Source of the DNA: DATCVA01 sp036567205
GTDB taxonomy: Bacteria; Pseudomonadota; Gammaproteobacteria; Burkholderiales; Burkholderiaceae_B
Assembly (NCBI GenBank): GCA_036567205.1
Contig: DATCVA010000367.1
Coordinates: 1-20,960, forward strand
Reading direction: 5' to 3'
DNA length: 20,960 nucleotides
Program-made: the position numbers and the translations under genes
Part shown: piece after piece, positions 1 to 8,095 of the stretch
How the letters are laid out: every line of letters starts with the position of its first letter
Position numbering within the stretch: the stretch's first letter is position 1
Notes under the pieces: generated by a model
The model's input: the letters and a program-made list of their open reading frames with translations, nothing else
What the model was told of the DNA's origin: nothing
Database searches by the model: none

Positions 1-87
1 GCCGCGATGCAGCAATTTGCTATCCTGTATGAGGAGCGATTCACACAAGCCTATCGCCAGCTAGACTCTCAGTCGTATGGACAATAG
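1..87 (+). CDS. 3' end of an unidentified gene (partial)
   Basis: An open frame enters from the left edge and ends at TAG (85-87), giving 28 residues that finish ...RQLDSQSYGQ. The peptide is hydrophilic and probably helical (MQQFAILYEERFTQAYRQL), which fits the C-terminus of a real protein. Too little is visible to name a family. It would converge on the glutaryl-CoA dehydrogenase gene. A chance open frame of this size is possible. Confidence 0.35.
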   Translation, partial: AAMQQFAILYEERFTQAYRQLDSQSYGQ

Positions 88-229
88 GCAGAATAATGAT
101 CTATCAAAACTGCCCGAACACAAAAATTCCGACACTCCCCCCGTCAGGGACCGACCGCGCGTGAGCCCGGAACGCCTGAACCACCTCTGCCACGACGTGT
201 TAAAAAAACAAGCCCGCAACGTTTCAAGT

Positions 230-256
230 GACCAGCGACATTTCACGCCGCTGGTC
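230..256. terminator. Hairpin between convergent genes, possible terminator
   Basis: GACCAGCG (230-237) and CGCTGGTC (249-256) are perfect 8-bp complementary arms around an 11-base loop. The hairpin lies 20 bases past the stop codon of the minus-strand glutaryl-CoA dehydrogenase gene and downstream of the plus-strand partial gene, where a shared terminator would sit. Neither side has a good U-tract, so factor-independent termination is uncertain. Confidence 0.4.
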
Positions 257-276
257 ATTCCTTAAAGCATTCCCGC

Positions 277-1470
277 TTAAAAAAACGCCTGCAGACCCGT
301 CTGTGCCCGGCCCAGAATAAGCGCATGCACATCGTGCGTGCCCTCATAGGTGTTCACCACCTCCAGGTTTACCAAATGCCGTGCAACCCCGAACTCATCG
401 GAAATACCGTTGCCGCCCAGCATATCGCGAGCCACACGCGCAATATCCAGCGATTTCCCGCAGGAATTGCGCTTCATAATCGACGTAATTTCGACCGCAG
501 CCGTACCCTCGTCCTTCATGCGGCCAAGGCGCAGGCAGCCTTGCAGTGCAAGAGTAATGTCGGTTTGCATGTCAGCCAGTTTTTTCTGAACTAATTGCGT
601 TGCCGCCAGCGGACGGCCAAACTGCTTGCGGTCCAGCGTGTACTGGCGTGCCGTGTGCCAGCAGAACTCGGCGGCGCCCAATGCGCCCCAGGCGATGCCG
701 AAGCGGGCTGAGTTCAGGCAGGTAAACGGGCCTTTCAAGCCACTGACGCCCGGAAGAATTTGTTCCTCGCCGATTTCAACTTCGTTCATGACGACTTCAC
801 CGGTGATCGATGCTCGCAAGCCGACTTTGCCATGGATGACCGGCGCCGATAGGCCTTTCATGCCTTTTTCAAGGATAAAGCCGCGAATCTTGCCATCGTA
901 TTCCCCACCCACGCATTTGCCCCAAACCACAAAAACGTCGGCAATAGGGGAGTTGGTGATCCACATTTTATTGCCCGTCAACTTGTAGCCGTTGGCTGTT
1001 TTAACGGCGCGTGTCTCCATATTGCCCGGGTCTGAGCCGTGGTTGGGCTCGGTCAGGCCGAAGCAACCTATCCATTCGCCGCGCGCCAGTTTAGGCAAGT
1101 ACTTTTGCTTTTGCGCTTCACTGCCGAATTCGTTAATGGGCACCATAACCAAAGAGGACTGCACACTCATCATCGAACGATAGCCAGAGTCGACGCGCTC
1201 AACCTCGCGTGCAATCAGTCCATAGCTGACGTAGTTTAGTCCGGCGCCGCCGTATTCTACTGGAATCATCGCGCCCAACAAGCCAAGTTCGCCCATTTCC
1301 GAAAAGATGGCAGGATCGGTTTTTTCGTGACGGAAGGCCTCGAGTACGCGTGGCATTAATTTGTCTTGTGAATAAGCCTGCGCTGCATCGCGCACCATGC
1401 GCTCTTCGTCAGTAAGCTGCGAATCAAGCAATAAAGGGTCTTCCCAATTAAATGAGGGTGCCGAGGACAT
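277..1470 (-). CDS. gcdH: Glutaryl-CoA dehydrogenase
   Basis: This 397-residue FAD enzyme of the acyl-CoA dehydrogenase family is predicted to oxidise and decarboxylate glutaryl-CoA to crotonyl-CoA in lysine, tryptophan and glutarate breakdown, in the cytosol. The length is normal for the family. Diagnostic features are the GYRSMMSVQSSL segment (R98 region), typical of glutaryl-CoA rather than short-chain enzymes. The FAD/substrate motif FGLTEPNHGSDPGNM (about 138-151) is present, and NTYEGTHDVHALILGRAQTG near the C-terminus places the catalytic base at E376. The start is supported by GGAG nine bases upstream (complement of 1480-1483). It lies 70 bases behind the ThDP-enzyme gene on the same strand and may share its transcript. 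Electrons would pass to electron-transfer flavoprotein, which is not encoded here. Confidence 0.93.
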   Translation of the reverse strand: MSSAPSFNWEDPLLLDSQLTDEERMVRDAAQAYSQDKLMPRVLEAFRHEKTDPAIFSEMGELGLLGAMIPVEYGGAGLNYVSYGLIAREVERVDSGYRSMMSVQSSLVMVPINEFGSEAQKQKYLPKLARGEWIGCFGLTEPNHGSDPGNMETRAVKTANGYKLTGNKMWITNSPIADVFVVWGKCVGGEYDGKIRGFILEKGMKGLSAPVIHGKVGLRASITGEVVMNEVEIGEEQILPGVSGLKGPFTCLNSARFGIAWGALGAAEFCWHTARQYTLDRKQFGRPLAATQLVQKKLADMQTDITLALQGCLRLGRMKDEGTAAVEITSIMKRNSCGKSLDIARVARDMLGGNGISDEFGVARHLVNLEVVNTYEGTHDVHALILGRAQTGLQAFF

Positions 1471-1540
1471 AATGTTGCGCTCCGAATTAATAAGTTTAAG
1501 TTTAAAGCATTTTTAGGCGAACATAGACTTAATCAATGGG

Positions 1541-3238
1541 TCATGAGTTCGCCGCGATTGCCTGTTGCCGGATTTTTTCCAGTGTTGTGGCGGGCGATAT
1601 GGTTTCGGGATCAATAATGCAGTGCAGAATGGCCGGTTGCCCGCTGGCGATGGCACGCTGGAATGCCGGTCCGAACTGTTCCGTCGTTTCCACGCGCTCT
1701 CCGTATCCCCCAAAAGCTTGCGCATAAGCGGCGAAATCGGGATTGCGCAAAGCGGTGGCTGATACACGGCCAGGGTAGTGGCGTTCCTGATGCATGCGGA
1801 TCGTGCCGTACATGCCGTTGTCTATGATGATGACAATAATCGGCAACTGATATTGCACCGCTGTCGCAAACTCTTGGCCATGCATCATGAAACACCCATC
1901 GCCGGCGAAACAGACAACAGTTTTTTCGGGCTGCATCCGCTTGGCTGCAACAGCAGCCGGCAGGCCATAGCCCATAGAGCCCGACGTAGGCGCCAATTGA
2001 GTGCCATAACGTTTGAATGGATGGAAGCGATGCAGCCAGGTGGCATAGTTGCCCGCACCGTTTGCCATAATGGCGTCATCGGGCAAATTGGCGTTCAAAT
2101 AAGCCATGACCTGCCCCATTTGCAGGGTGCCGGGATGCTGAATTTTAGTCGGGTCGGTCCAGGCCTCGTAGCTGGCGCGCAGCGCCATTGTCGATTCGCT
2201 CCAGGATGGGGACTGGGTTGGCGTCAGGTTGGCTACTGCGCTGGCAAACGCTACCGGCGATGTGTTTATTGCCAGTTGGGCGCGATAAACGCGATTTAGT
2301 TCATTGCTGTCGGGGTGCACGTGTACCAGGCGCTGCCTGGGAACAGGAATATCGAGCAGGGTATAGCTTTGGCTGGCAATTTCCGACATGCGCCCGCCTA
2401 CCAATAAAATCAGGTCTGCCTCTTTAATGTATTGAAGCATCTGCGGGTTGCTGCCCAGGCCTACATCGCCGACAAAATTGGGGTGCTGGCTGGAAAATAA
2501 CATTTGCCGCCGGAACTGGACCACAACCGGCAAATTGAAGCGTTGCGCAAACTGTGTGAACTGGTCAACGGCGTCTTCCGTCCAGCGTGTACCGCCCAGG
2601 ATGGCAATAGGGTTTTGGGCGTGCGCCAGTTGTTGAACCAAGGCTTCGATTTGCCCCGCGCCCGGGCTGTTTTCAACGACATCGTAGCGCGGCGCATCAG
2701 CGACGCTGGCCTGTTCTACCAGCATGTCTTCCGGCAAGGCAATAATGACGGGGCCGGGCCGTCCCGAGGTTGCGACATGAAATGCGCGTGAAATCAGCTC
2801 GGGAATACGCTCGACCTGATCGATTTCGGTGACCCACTTGGCTTGCGTACCAAAAACCGCACGGTAATCCATTTCCTGGAATGCTTCGCGCTCGCGCATG
2901 GCACGATCGATTTGGCCGACAAACAGGATTAGCGGCGTGGAATCCTGGTGGGCTATGTGAACACCCGCCATGGCATTAGAGGCGCCGGGGCCGCGGGTTA
3001 CCATGCAAATGCCGGGCCGGTTGGTCAGCTTGCCGTAGGCGTCAGCCATAATGGCTGCCCCGCCTTCCTGGCGGCAGACCGTAACCTCGATGGCGGCATC
3101 GTGCAGGCCATCGAGCACTGCAAGGTAACTTTCCCCAGGCACACAAAAGACGTGATCAACACCTTGGGCGATCAATTGATCGACGAGAATGTGTCCACCC
3201 AAACGAGGTACCGGCGTTGCGTATTGGCTAGTTTTCAT
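1541..3238 (-). CDS. ThDP-dependent acetolactate-synthase-like enzyme
   Basis: This 565-residue member of the thiamine-diphosphate family has the three-domain plan of acetolactate synthase, benzoylformate decarboxylase and relatives. The N-terminal PYR domain carries the cofactor-activating glutamate in CRQEGGAAIMADAYGK (E58). A middle domain follows, with LILLVGGRMSE. The C-terminal PP domain has the Mg/ThDP motif GDG...DN (about 446-474). The frame is open to 3271, but the start ATGAAAAC at 3238 follows a TGGA a few bases upstream, and family similarity begins just after it (RLGGHILVDQL). No regulatory-subunit gene is adjacent, so anabolic IlvB is unlikely. A catabolic or side-chain decarboxylase/carboligase fits better, but the substrate cannot be read from sequence. 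The gene is divergent from a LysR regulator that probably controls it, and gcdH follows downstream. Confidence 0.85.
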   Translation of the reverse strand: MKTSQYATPVPRLGGHILVDQLIAQGVDHVFCVPGESYLAVLDGLHDAAIEVTVCRQEGGAAIMADAYGKLTNRPGICMVTRGPGASNAMAGVHIAHQDSTPLILFVGQIDRAMREREAFQEMDYRAVFGTQAKWVTEIDQVERIPELISRAFHVATSGRPGPVIIALPEDMLVEQASVADAPRYDVVENSPGAGQIEALVQQLAHAQNPIAILGGTRWTEDAVDQFTQFAQRFNLPVVVQFRRQMLFSSQHPNFVGDVGLGSNPQMLQYIKEADLILLVGGRMSEIASQSYTLLDIPVPRQRLVHVHPDSNELNRVYRAQLAINTSPVAFASAVANLTPTQSPSWSESTMALRASYEAWTDPTKIQHPGTLQMGQVMAYLNANLPDDAIMANGAGNYATWLHRFHPFKRYGTQLAPTSGSMGYGLPAAVAAKRMQPEKTVVCFAGDGCFMMHGQEFATAVQYQLPIIVIIIDNGMYGTIRMHQERHYPGRVSATALRNPDFAAYAQAFGGYGERVETTEQFGPAFQRAIASGQPAILHCIIDPETISPATTLEKIRQQAIAANS

Positions 3239-3253
3239 AGACATCCAGATTAA

Positions 3254-3311
3254 TGTGCGTTGGGCGCACAACGCAATTGATAAAATTGCACAATGACGTG
3301 CGGATAACGCA
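3254..3311. promoter_or_regulatory. Candidate LysR operator region
   Basis: The divergent intergenic region contains nested inverted repeats. TGTGCG (3254-3259) pairs with CGCACA (3265-3270), and TGCGTT (3256-3261) pairs with AACGCA (3270-3275). A second partial site, TGCG (3299-3302) with CGCA (3308-3311), lies about 36 bases further on and repeats the AACGCAA half (3270-3276 and 3306-3312). Paired sites with TGCG/CGCA halves between a LysR gene and its divergent target are the usual arrangement for this family. Assigning these sites to the neighbouring regulator is inference. Confidence 0.5.
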
Positions 3312-3377
3312 AGTTTGATTCAAGTTTAAAGTTATGCGGATTCTAACCTTTCACCCCTATCGTCAGCGAGAATCTTT

Positions 3378-4277
3378 ATGCGGCATGGTATTCCCAATTT
3401 GGGCGCTTTACAGGCTTTCGAGGCCTCGGCCCGCCTCGGTTCGTTTTCACGCGCCGCCGAGGAGTTGTCGCTGACCCACAGCACGATTTTCCGGCAGGTT
3501 CAGAATCTGGAAGAGCGCTTGGGCGTAGCTTTGTTCACCCGGGTCCGCCGCCGGATTGCCCTGACCGATGCGGGAGCCGAGTATGCCGCGCGTGTGCGCT
3601 ATCACCTTGAGCAGTTGGAAAAAGATACCTTTGGGCTTGTGTCGCGCTCGGGCATCGGCCGCAGCTTGCATATTGCCGTCTTGCCGACTTTAGCGACCAC
3701 CTGGCTGGTACCGCGCCTGCCTGCATTCCAAAAGAAGTATCGCGATATCGCGGTCAGTCTGTCGATAAAGACCTTGCCTTTTCAGTTTGGCGACCATCCG
3801 TTTGATGGCGCCATCTACCATGGCGAACAACTCTGGCCTGGAACGGCTGGCATCAAGCTATTCGACGAAAAAGAACTTGTACCGGTATGCAGCGCTCAGT
3901 TGTTTGCTTCCGTAAAAGGGCAAGCTGGCGGCTTGGCCGGTCTTACGCATTTGCACATGACATCGCGTCCCGATGCGTGGCGTGAGTGGTATCGCGAACA
4001 TGACCTGGAGTATTTGCCTGCAGTCAGCGCCGGACCGCGCTACGAGTTGTTTACCATGCTACTGGCGGCCGTGCAGGCCGGCCTGGGGGTGGCTCTGATG
4101 CCGCGGTTCTTGGTTCAAGAGCCGTTGCGGGCAGCGCAATTGATTGCGCCTTTTAACGGTGTCCTGCCCGTGCGCGAGGCTTATTTTTTTAGCTATCCGC
4201 TTAATAGCGACCGGCCTGAAACGCTGTTGGCATTTGAAGCCTGGTTGCAAGAGATTGTTCGTGGCGAACAGAATTAG
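3378..4277 (+). CDS. LysR-type transcriptional regulator (GcvA-like)
   Basis: This 299-residue protein has an N-terminal winged helix-turn-helix (about residues 6-65: NLGALQAFEASARLGSFSRA, then LTHSTIFRQVQNLEERLG) and a periplasmic-binding-protein-like effector domain (about 90-295). The opening PNLGALQAFEA and the FDGAIYHG segment resemble the GcvA subgroup. The start codon has only a weak purine stretch (GCGAGA) upstream, but the family's N-terminal pattern begins directly after it. It is divergent from the ThDP-enzyme gene and lies 37 bases before ggt, so it may be co-transcribed with ggt. The likely targets are the divergent ThDP-enzyme/gcdH pair and its own promoter. The effector is unknown. 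Confidence 0.9.
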   Translation: MRHGIPNLGALQAFEASARLGSFSRAAEELSLTHSTIFRQVQNLEERLGVALFTRVRRRIALTDAGAEYAARVRYHLEQLEKDTFGLVSRSGIGRSLHIAVLPTLATTWLVPRLPAFQKKYRDIAVSLSIKTLPFQFGDHPFDGAIYHGEQLWPGTAGIKLFDEKELVPVCSAQLFASVKGQAGGLAGLTHLHMTSRPDAWREWYREHDLEYLPAVSAGPRYELFTMLLAAVQAGLGVALMPRFLVQEPLRAAQLIAPFNGVLPVREAYFFSYPLNSDRPETLLAFEAWLQEIVRGEQN

Positions 4278-4314
4278 GTCCTTGCCCGGACTATTGTTGA
4301 AGGAGACCCGATAG

Positions 4315-6129
4315 ATGAGTGTGGTTTTAAAGAGGCGGTACGCAATAGCGTTTGGCTTGTTATGTGCTCTAAGCGTTGGCCCGGTCGCCGCAGTGGAATT
4401 CTCTGCTCAGGCTGTTGAAAAGTCTGACGCATTGACAGTGCGGGGCCTGCCGGCGGCCGCGGTCGGGGACATTAATCCGGAGGCGGCCACGGCGCGTACG
4501 GATCGGGTTGTGGTGCGCGCGGCGCACTACATGATCACAACGGCGAATCCGCTTGCCACTCAGGCCGGCGCCGACATTTTGGCCCGGGGCGGTAGCGCCG
4601 CCGATGCGGTTATTGCGGCGCAAATGGTTTTAAACCTTGTTGAACCTCAGTCGTCCGGGATAGGGGGCGGCGGATTCATCGTGTCGTTCGATGCCAGCGA
4701 GCAGCGTATGCGTGCTTACGACGGCCGCGAAACCGCGCCGGCTTTGGCGCGTAGTAATCGGTTCATGCAAGACAATAAGGCCATCCCGTTTTGGGATGCG
4801 GTCAACAGCGGTCTTTCTGTAGGGGTTCCTGGGCTTATCCGCAGCCTGGCGTTAATGCACGAGCACGAAGGAAAGCTGCCATGGAAAGCGTTGTTTCAGC
4901 CTGCCATCAATATTGCCAGCGAGGGGTTTTTTGTGTCGCCCCGCCTGCACGCATTGCTGGATCAGGACACCGCACTGCGTCGGCAGGCGGCTGCCGCAGC
5001 TTATTTTTATGACGAGAAGGGGGCGGCTCTGCCAGTTGGATACCGGTTGACCAATCCCGCGCTGGCAAAGGTTTTTCAGGAAGTTGCGCAAAAAGGCCCT
5101 GATGCTTTTTATACCGGCAGCATTGCTCAGGATATTGTCAATGCCGTGGCAAGCCATTCTGTGCCTGGCGATCTTGCTTTAACCGACTTGTCGCGGTATC
5201 GCGCCGTGCAACGCGAGCCGCTATGCTCGGCGTATTTTGAATACAAACTGTGCGGCATGCCGCCTCCCAGTGCGGGGCCGCTTGCTGTCATTCAAATATT
5301 GGGTTTGTTGACCCATACTCCAATAACGCAGCTGGAGCCCGCTTCGCTTGAGTCTGTCCATTATTTTTCCGAGGCGGGAAAATTGGCGTATGCGGATCGT
5401 GATGCGTTTGTCGCTGATCCCGATTTTGCCGACGTGCCGGTAAATGCCTTGCTGGACCCCGCCTATATGGCCCGGCGTGCGGCATTGATTCAGCCGGGCC
5501 GCTCCATGGGCCGCGCCTCTGCGGGCGATCCGGTGAACGACCTGGCTTTCCGGGGCAGCGACACTTCGCCGGAACTGCCTTCGACAACACATATTGCTGC
5601 CATTGACGCCCAGGGAAATGTCGTGTCAATGACCAGTTCAATTGAGTCCGCGTTTGGCAGCAAGATATTTGTACGGGGATTTTTACTGAATAATCAATTG
5701 ACCGATTTTTCCTTGTCTGACGTTGACGAGCACGGCAAGCTTGTCGTCAATCGTGTCCAGCCCTTCAAGCGCCCACGCAGCTCCATGTCGCCCATGATTA
5801 TCCTGAAATACAACAAGCCTTATATGGCGATAGGTTCGCCCGGCGGCAGCGCCATCATCAACTACGTAGCCAAAACTATTCTGGCCGTCCTTAATTGGAA
5901 TCTAAACATTCAGGAAGCCATCGATCTGCCCAATTTCGGTAGCCGAAATCGCGGTGTGGAACTCGAAAAAGGTACTTCGCTGCATGCTCTTGTGCCAGGC
6001 CTCAGGGCCATGGGTCACAACGTACGAGAAGTGGACTTTCCCAGCGGACTGCAAGGTTTCGTCGTCACCCCCAACGGTATTGAGGGTGGCGCGGATCCCC
6101 GGCGCGAGGGCCTGGCTTTGGGCAGGTAG
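4315..6129 (+). CDS. ggt: Gamma-glutamyltransferase precursor
   Basis: This 604-residue N-terminal-nucleophile hydrolase transfers or hydrolyses the gamma-glutamyl group of glutathione and related compounds. A signal peptide is visible (basic LKRR, a hydrophobic stretch at about 10-26, VAA before EFS), so the enzyme is periplasmic. The proenzyme self-cleaves before T424 in the STTHIAAID motif, separating large and small subunits. R138 in DGRETAP matches the substrate-carboxylate arginine of the family. The glycine-rich SSGIGGGGFI (113-122) and the late GSPGGSAIINYV motif are also present. A strong ribosome site, GAAGGAG (4299-4305), fixes the start. It converges on the Bug receptor gene with only 10 bases between stop codons and no visible terminator. 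A cephalosporin/glutaryl acylase role is possible for this superfamily but less likely. Confidence 0.93.
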   Translation: MSVVLKRRYAIAFGLLCALSVGPVAAVEFSAQAVEKSDALTVRGLPAAAVGDINPEAATARTDRVVVRAAHYMITTANPLATQAGADILARGGSAADAVIAAQMVLNLVEPQSSGIGGGGFIVSFDASEQRMRAYDGRETAPALARSNRFMQDNKAIPFWDAVNSGLSVGVPGLIRSLALMHEHEGKLPWKALFQPAINIASEGFFVSPRLHALLDQDTALRRQAAAAAYFYDEKGAALPVGYRLTNPALAKVFQEVAQKGPDAFYTGSIAQDIVNAVASHSVPGDLALTDLSRYRAVQREPLCSAYFEYKLCGMPPPSAGPLAVIQILGLLTHTPITQLEPASLESVHYFSEAGKLAYADRDAFVADPDFADVPVNALLDPAYMARRAALIQPGRSMGRASAGDPVNDLAFRGSDTSPELPSTTHIAAIDAQGNVVSMTSSIESAFGSKIFVRGFLLNNQLTDFSLSDVDEHGKLVVNRVQPFKRPRSSMSPMIILKYNKPYMAIGSPGGSAIINYVAKTILAVLNWNLNIQEAIDLPNFGSRNRGVELEKGTSLHALVPGLRAMGHNVREVDFPSGLQGFVVTPNGIEGGADPRREGLALGR

Positions 6130-6139
6130 CGCGTTAAGG

Positions 6140-7141
6140 TCAATTGGGCTGTATTTGCAGTTCTTTGATTAGTTGATCCCAATATTGGCGATCTTCTTTC
6201 AAAGAAGCGTTGAACCGCTCTGATGAAATTCCAGGGTATTCAAGCCCCATTTTATCCAGCTGCGCCATAATATCCGGCTGTTTCATAATCCGGTCGATGT
6301 CATTCCATAGTTTTTCGCTGACCGCGGCTGGTAAGCCCTTTGGGCCAAGAAGGCCATACCAGTTGGCGACCTTGAAGCCTTTCAGCGTCTCGCCTGCGGT
6401 TGGGACCTCAGGTAGAATCCGGGCGCGATTTTCGTCTGTTATCGCAATTAGACGTACTTTTCCCGACTGCACATGGGGCAGTAATAACGAGGTGCCAGCC
6501 GCAACAACCTGAACTTCCTGCTGGAGCAACGCAGTTACTGCGGGGGCGCCGCCTCGGTATGGCACATGCAGCAGATCAATATCGGCGGTCTTTGCCAGGG
6601 AGGCCATGGCAAGATGGTTGATGCTTCCGACTCCGGCCGACGAATAGGTCAATTCGCCGGGATGTGCCTTGGCGTAGGCAATAAGTTCTTTCAGATCGTT
6701 ATACGGCGCCGAGGCTGGTACTGCAATGGCTATGGTTGCGTAGGCCAGGATCGAGACGGGATCAAAAGACTCAACCGGATCGAACGGCAATTTCTTGTAC
6801 AGTGAGCCGGCCATTGCATGTGTAGATACGCCGCCTACTTCCAGGGTGTAGCCGTCCGCTGCGGAACGTGCCACGATGGCTGCGCCAATCGTCCCTCCAG
6901 CCCCCGACTGGTTTTCAACAACTATGGGTTGCCCCTGGGCGGCCAGCAATTCTTTGGCGACAATTCTGGCAAGAATGTCGGTAGTCCCTCCGGCGGCAAA
7001 GGGCGAGATCATTCGAATTGGCTTGCTCGGGTACATTTCGGCAGATTCGGCTTGTGCGGCTGCCGTTGTGAACATAGTGGTACTTGCCAAAGACAGGGCA
7101 AGCGCCGGCAATATACGGTGAAGCAATGAGCGGATTGTCAT
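6140..7141 (-). CDS. Bug-family (TctC-like) periplasmic solute-binding receptor
   Basis: This 333-residue extracytoplasmic receptor has a signal peptide with a cleavable-looking AAAQA-ES junction near residue 31. The mature start YPSKPIRMISPFAAGGTTDILAR is the hallmark of the Bug (Bordetella uptake gene) receptors, followed by VVENQSGAGGTIGA and HVPYRGGAPAVTALL. These receptors serve tripartite tricarboxylate transporters or act as orphan sensors. No TctA or TctB membrane gene lies nearby, so it would have to use a distant transporter. The start is supported by a GAGGAGGA ribosome site (complement of 7149-7156). AGTATA at 7171-7176 reads as a TATACT -10 box on the minus strand. It is divergent from iclR, with a palindrome between them. 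The ligand is unknown, probably a carboxylic acid. Confidence 0.92.
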   Translation of the reverse strand: MTIRSLLHRILPALALSLASTTMFTTAAAQAESAEMYPSKPIRMISPFAAGGTTDILARIVAKELLAAQGQPIVVENQSGAGGTIGAAIVARSAADGYTLEVGGVSTHAMAGSLYKKLPFDPVESFDPVSILAYATIAIAVPASAPYNDLKELIAYAKAHPGELTYSSAGVGSINHLAMASLAKTADIDLLHVPYRGGAPAVTALLQQEVQVVAAGTSLLLPHVQSGKVRLIAITDENRARILPEVPTAGETLKGFKVANWYGLLGPKGLPAAVSEKLWNDIDRIMKQPDIMAQLDKMGLEYPGISSERFNASLKEDRQYWDQLIKELQIQPN

Positions 7142-7170
7142 TGTTGCGTCCTCCTCTTTATGGAGTCTTC

Positions 7171-7176
7171 AGTATA
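7171..7176 (-). promoter_or_regulatory. Candidate -10 box for the Bug receptor gene
   Basis: The minus strand reads TATACT here, about 30 bases before the receptor start codon. The -35 region at the usual spacing is a poor match, which would fit a promoter needing an activator. The palindrome at 7215-7231 lies just upstream of where the -35 would be. Confidence 0.35.
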
Positions 7177-7214
7177 GGAGCGGGAAAGCGCGAGATGGTG
7201 CTACTTCGAGCAGC

Positions 7215-7231
7215 ATTCCGTATTACGGAAT
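7215..7231. promoter_or_regulatory. Perfect palindrome, probable IclR operator (site 1)
   Basis: ATTCCGTATTACGGAAT is a perfect palindrome with two 8-bp arms around a single T at 7223. It lies in the Bug receptor/iclR divergent region, 74 bases from the receptor start and 100 bases from the iclR start. IclR-family proteins bind short palindromes of this kind, and the same core occurs again at 8228-8242 before the hydrolase gene. Confidence 0.65.
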
Positions 7232-7330
7232 AGGAGCCGTGTTCATCTGTTAACCTGAAACAGTATCATCTGGCGTGTGATCTGCGCCGTGCGCAATGTT
7301 TTCAATAGTGGATTCAGGGGAATTGCTGTA

Positions 7331-8095
7331 ATGACAAATGTGATCGGCCCTATCGTGCGTGCTCTTAACGTGCTGCGCGCAATGAATCATCAGCCGCAAA
7401 GTTCATTGCTTAGCTTGCACCAGGCGACCGGGCTGCCCAAGTCCACCATTCATCGTCTGTTGATGACCTTGAAAAGCGAAGGCTATGTCCGTGCCGATGT
7501 GGTTAAAGGAACTTATTCATTAACGGAAAAGGTCCGCTGCTTGAGCGAGGGATTCACCGAATACGATCTGGTCGTCGAGGTAGGGGCTCCGATTTTGCTG
7601 AAAACGACTCGGGCTACGGGTTTGCCTCTTGCAATCGGGGTGCTCGACCGTGGGCAAATTGTGGTGCGCTATAGCAGTATGCCCTACGGCCCTATTGGGT
7701 CGACGCATACGACAGTGGGAAATATCCATGACTTGATACGGTCTGGTATGGGGCAGGCATATATGGCTTTTTGCGGTGAGGCCGAACGCGAGAGCCTTAT
7801 GCTGTTATTGAAAAGTACACTCGCCAGCCCGGATGAGTGGCCAGGAACGCTGGCCCGGTTGCAACGCATGTTAGCCGCCACGCGGCATCGGGGCTATGGC
7901 TTTCGAAAATCCGAGAAGCGAGGAGCAAGCGCCACTATAGCTGTGCCGTTGCTGCACGAAAGCCGCATCCTGGGGGTATTGTCGCTAACGACGTTCGGAG
8001 CCTTGCTTACGAGTCAGACCATACATGAGTGTCTGGCACTGCTAGAACAGACCCAGTCAGCGATTTCTTCTGCTGTGGCGGCTCGTTTGGCGTAA
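7331..8095 (+). CDS. IclR-family transcriptional regulator
   Basis: This 254-residue regulator has an N-terminal winged helix-turn-helix (about residues 6-65: IVRALNVLRAM, then SLHQATGLPKSTIHRLLMTL and GYVRADVVKGTYSLT). The C-terminal IclR effector domain follows (about 75-250), including RGYGFRKSEKRGASATIAVPL and a closing SQTIHECLALL helix. The frame is open back to 7277, but ATG 7331 follows AGGGG (7316-7320) and gives the usual family length. It sits between the divergent Bug receptor and the downstream hydrolase, and matching palindromes precede both, so it probably controls both and itself. Its TAA stop is also the first three bases of a probable degenerate repeat copy (8093-8196). Confidence 0.9.
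   Translation: MTNVIGPIVRALNVLRAMNHQPQSSLLSLHQATGLPKSTIHRLLMTLKSEGYVRADVVKGTYSLTEKVRCLSEGFTEYDLVVEVGAPILLKTTRATGLPLAIGVLDRGQIVVRYSSMPYGPIGSTHTTVGNIHDLIRSGMGQAYMAFCGEAERESLMLLLKSTLASPDEWPGTLARLQRMLAATRHRGYGFRKSEKRGASATIAVPLLHESRILGVLSLTTFGALLTSQTIHECLALLEQTQSAISSAVAARLA

Noticed and set aside
61..258. 65-residue minus-strand open frame downstream of gcdH
   Set aside because: The composition is arginine- and cysteine-rich and unlike the neighbours. It lies antisense to the equally doubtful plus-strand frame and covers the hairpin.
77..265. 62-residue plus-strand open frame overlapping the partial gene end
   Set aside because: It has no recognisable domain and no ribosome site, and its last codons lie in the 230-256 hairpin. 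It is probably chance, though a frameshifted tail of the partial gene cannot be excluded.
1778..2299. 173-residue plus-strand open frame
   Set aside because: It lies wholly antisense to the ThDP-enzyme gene, which has clear motifs. Its translation has no family pattern.
3239..3271. 11-residue upstream extension of the ThDP enzyme
   Set aside because: It runs through the inverted-repeat operator region and has no better ribosome site than ATG 3238.
7277..7330. 18-residue upstream extension of the IclR regulator
   Set aside because: ATG 7331 has AGGGG at a usable distance and gives normal family length. The extension carries a possible promoter (TATCAT at 7264-7269).
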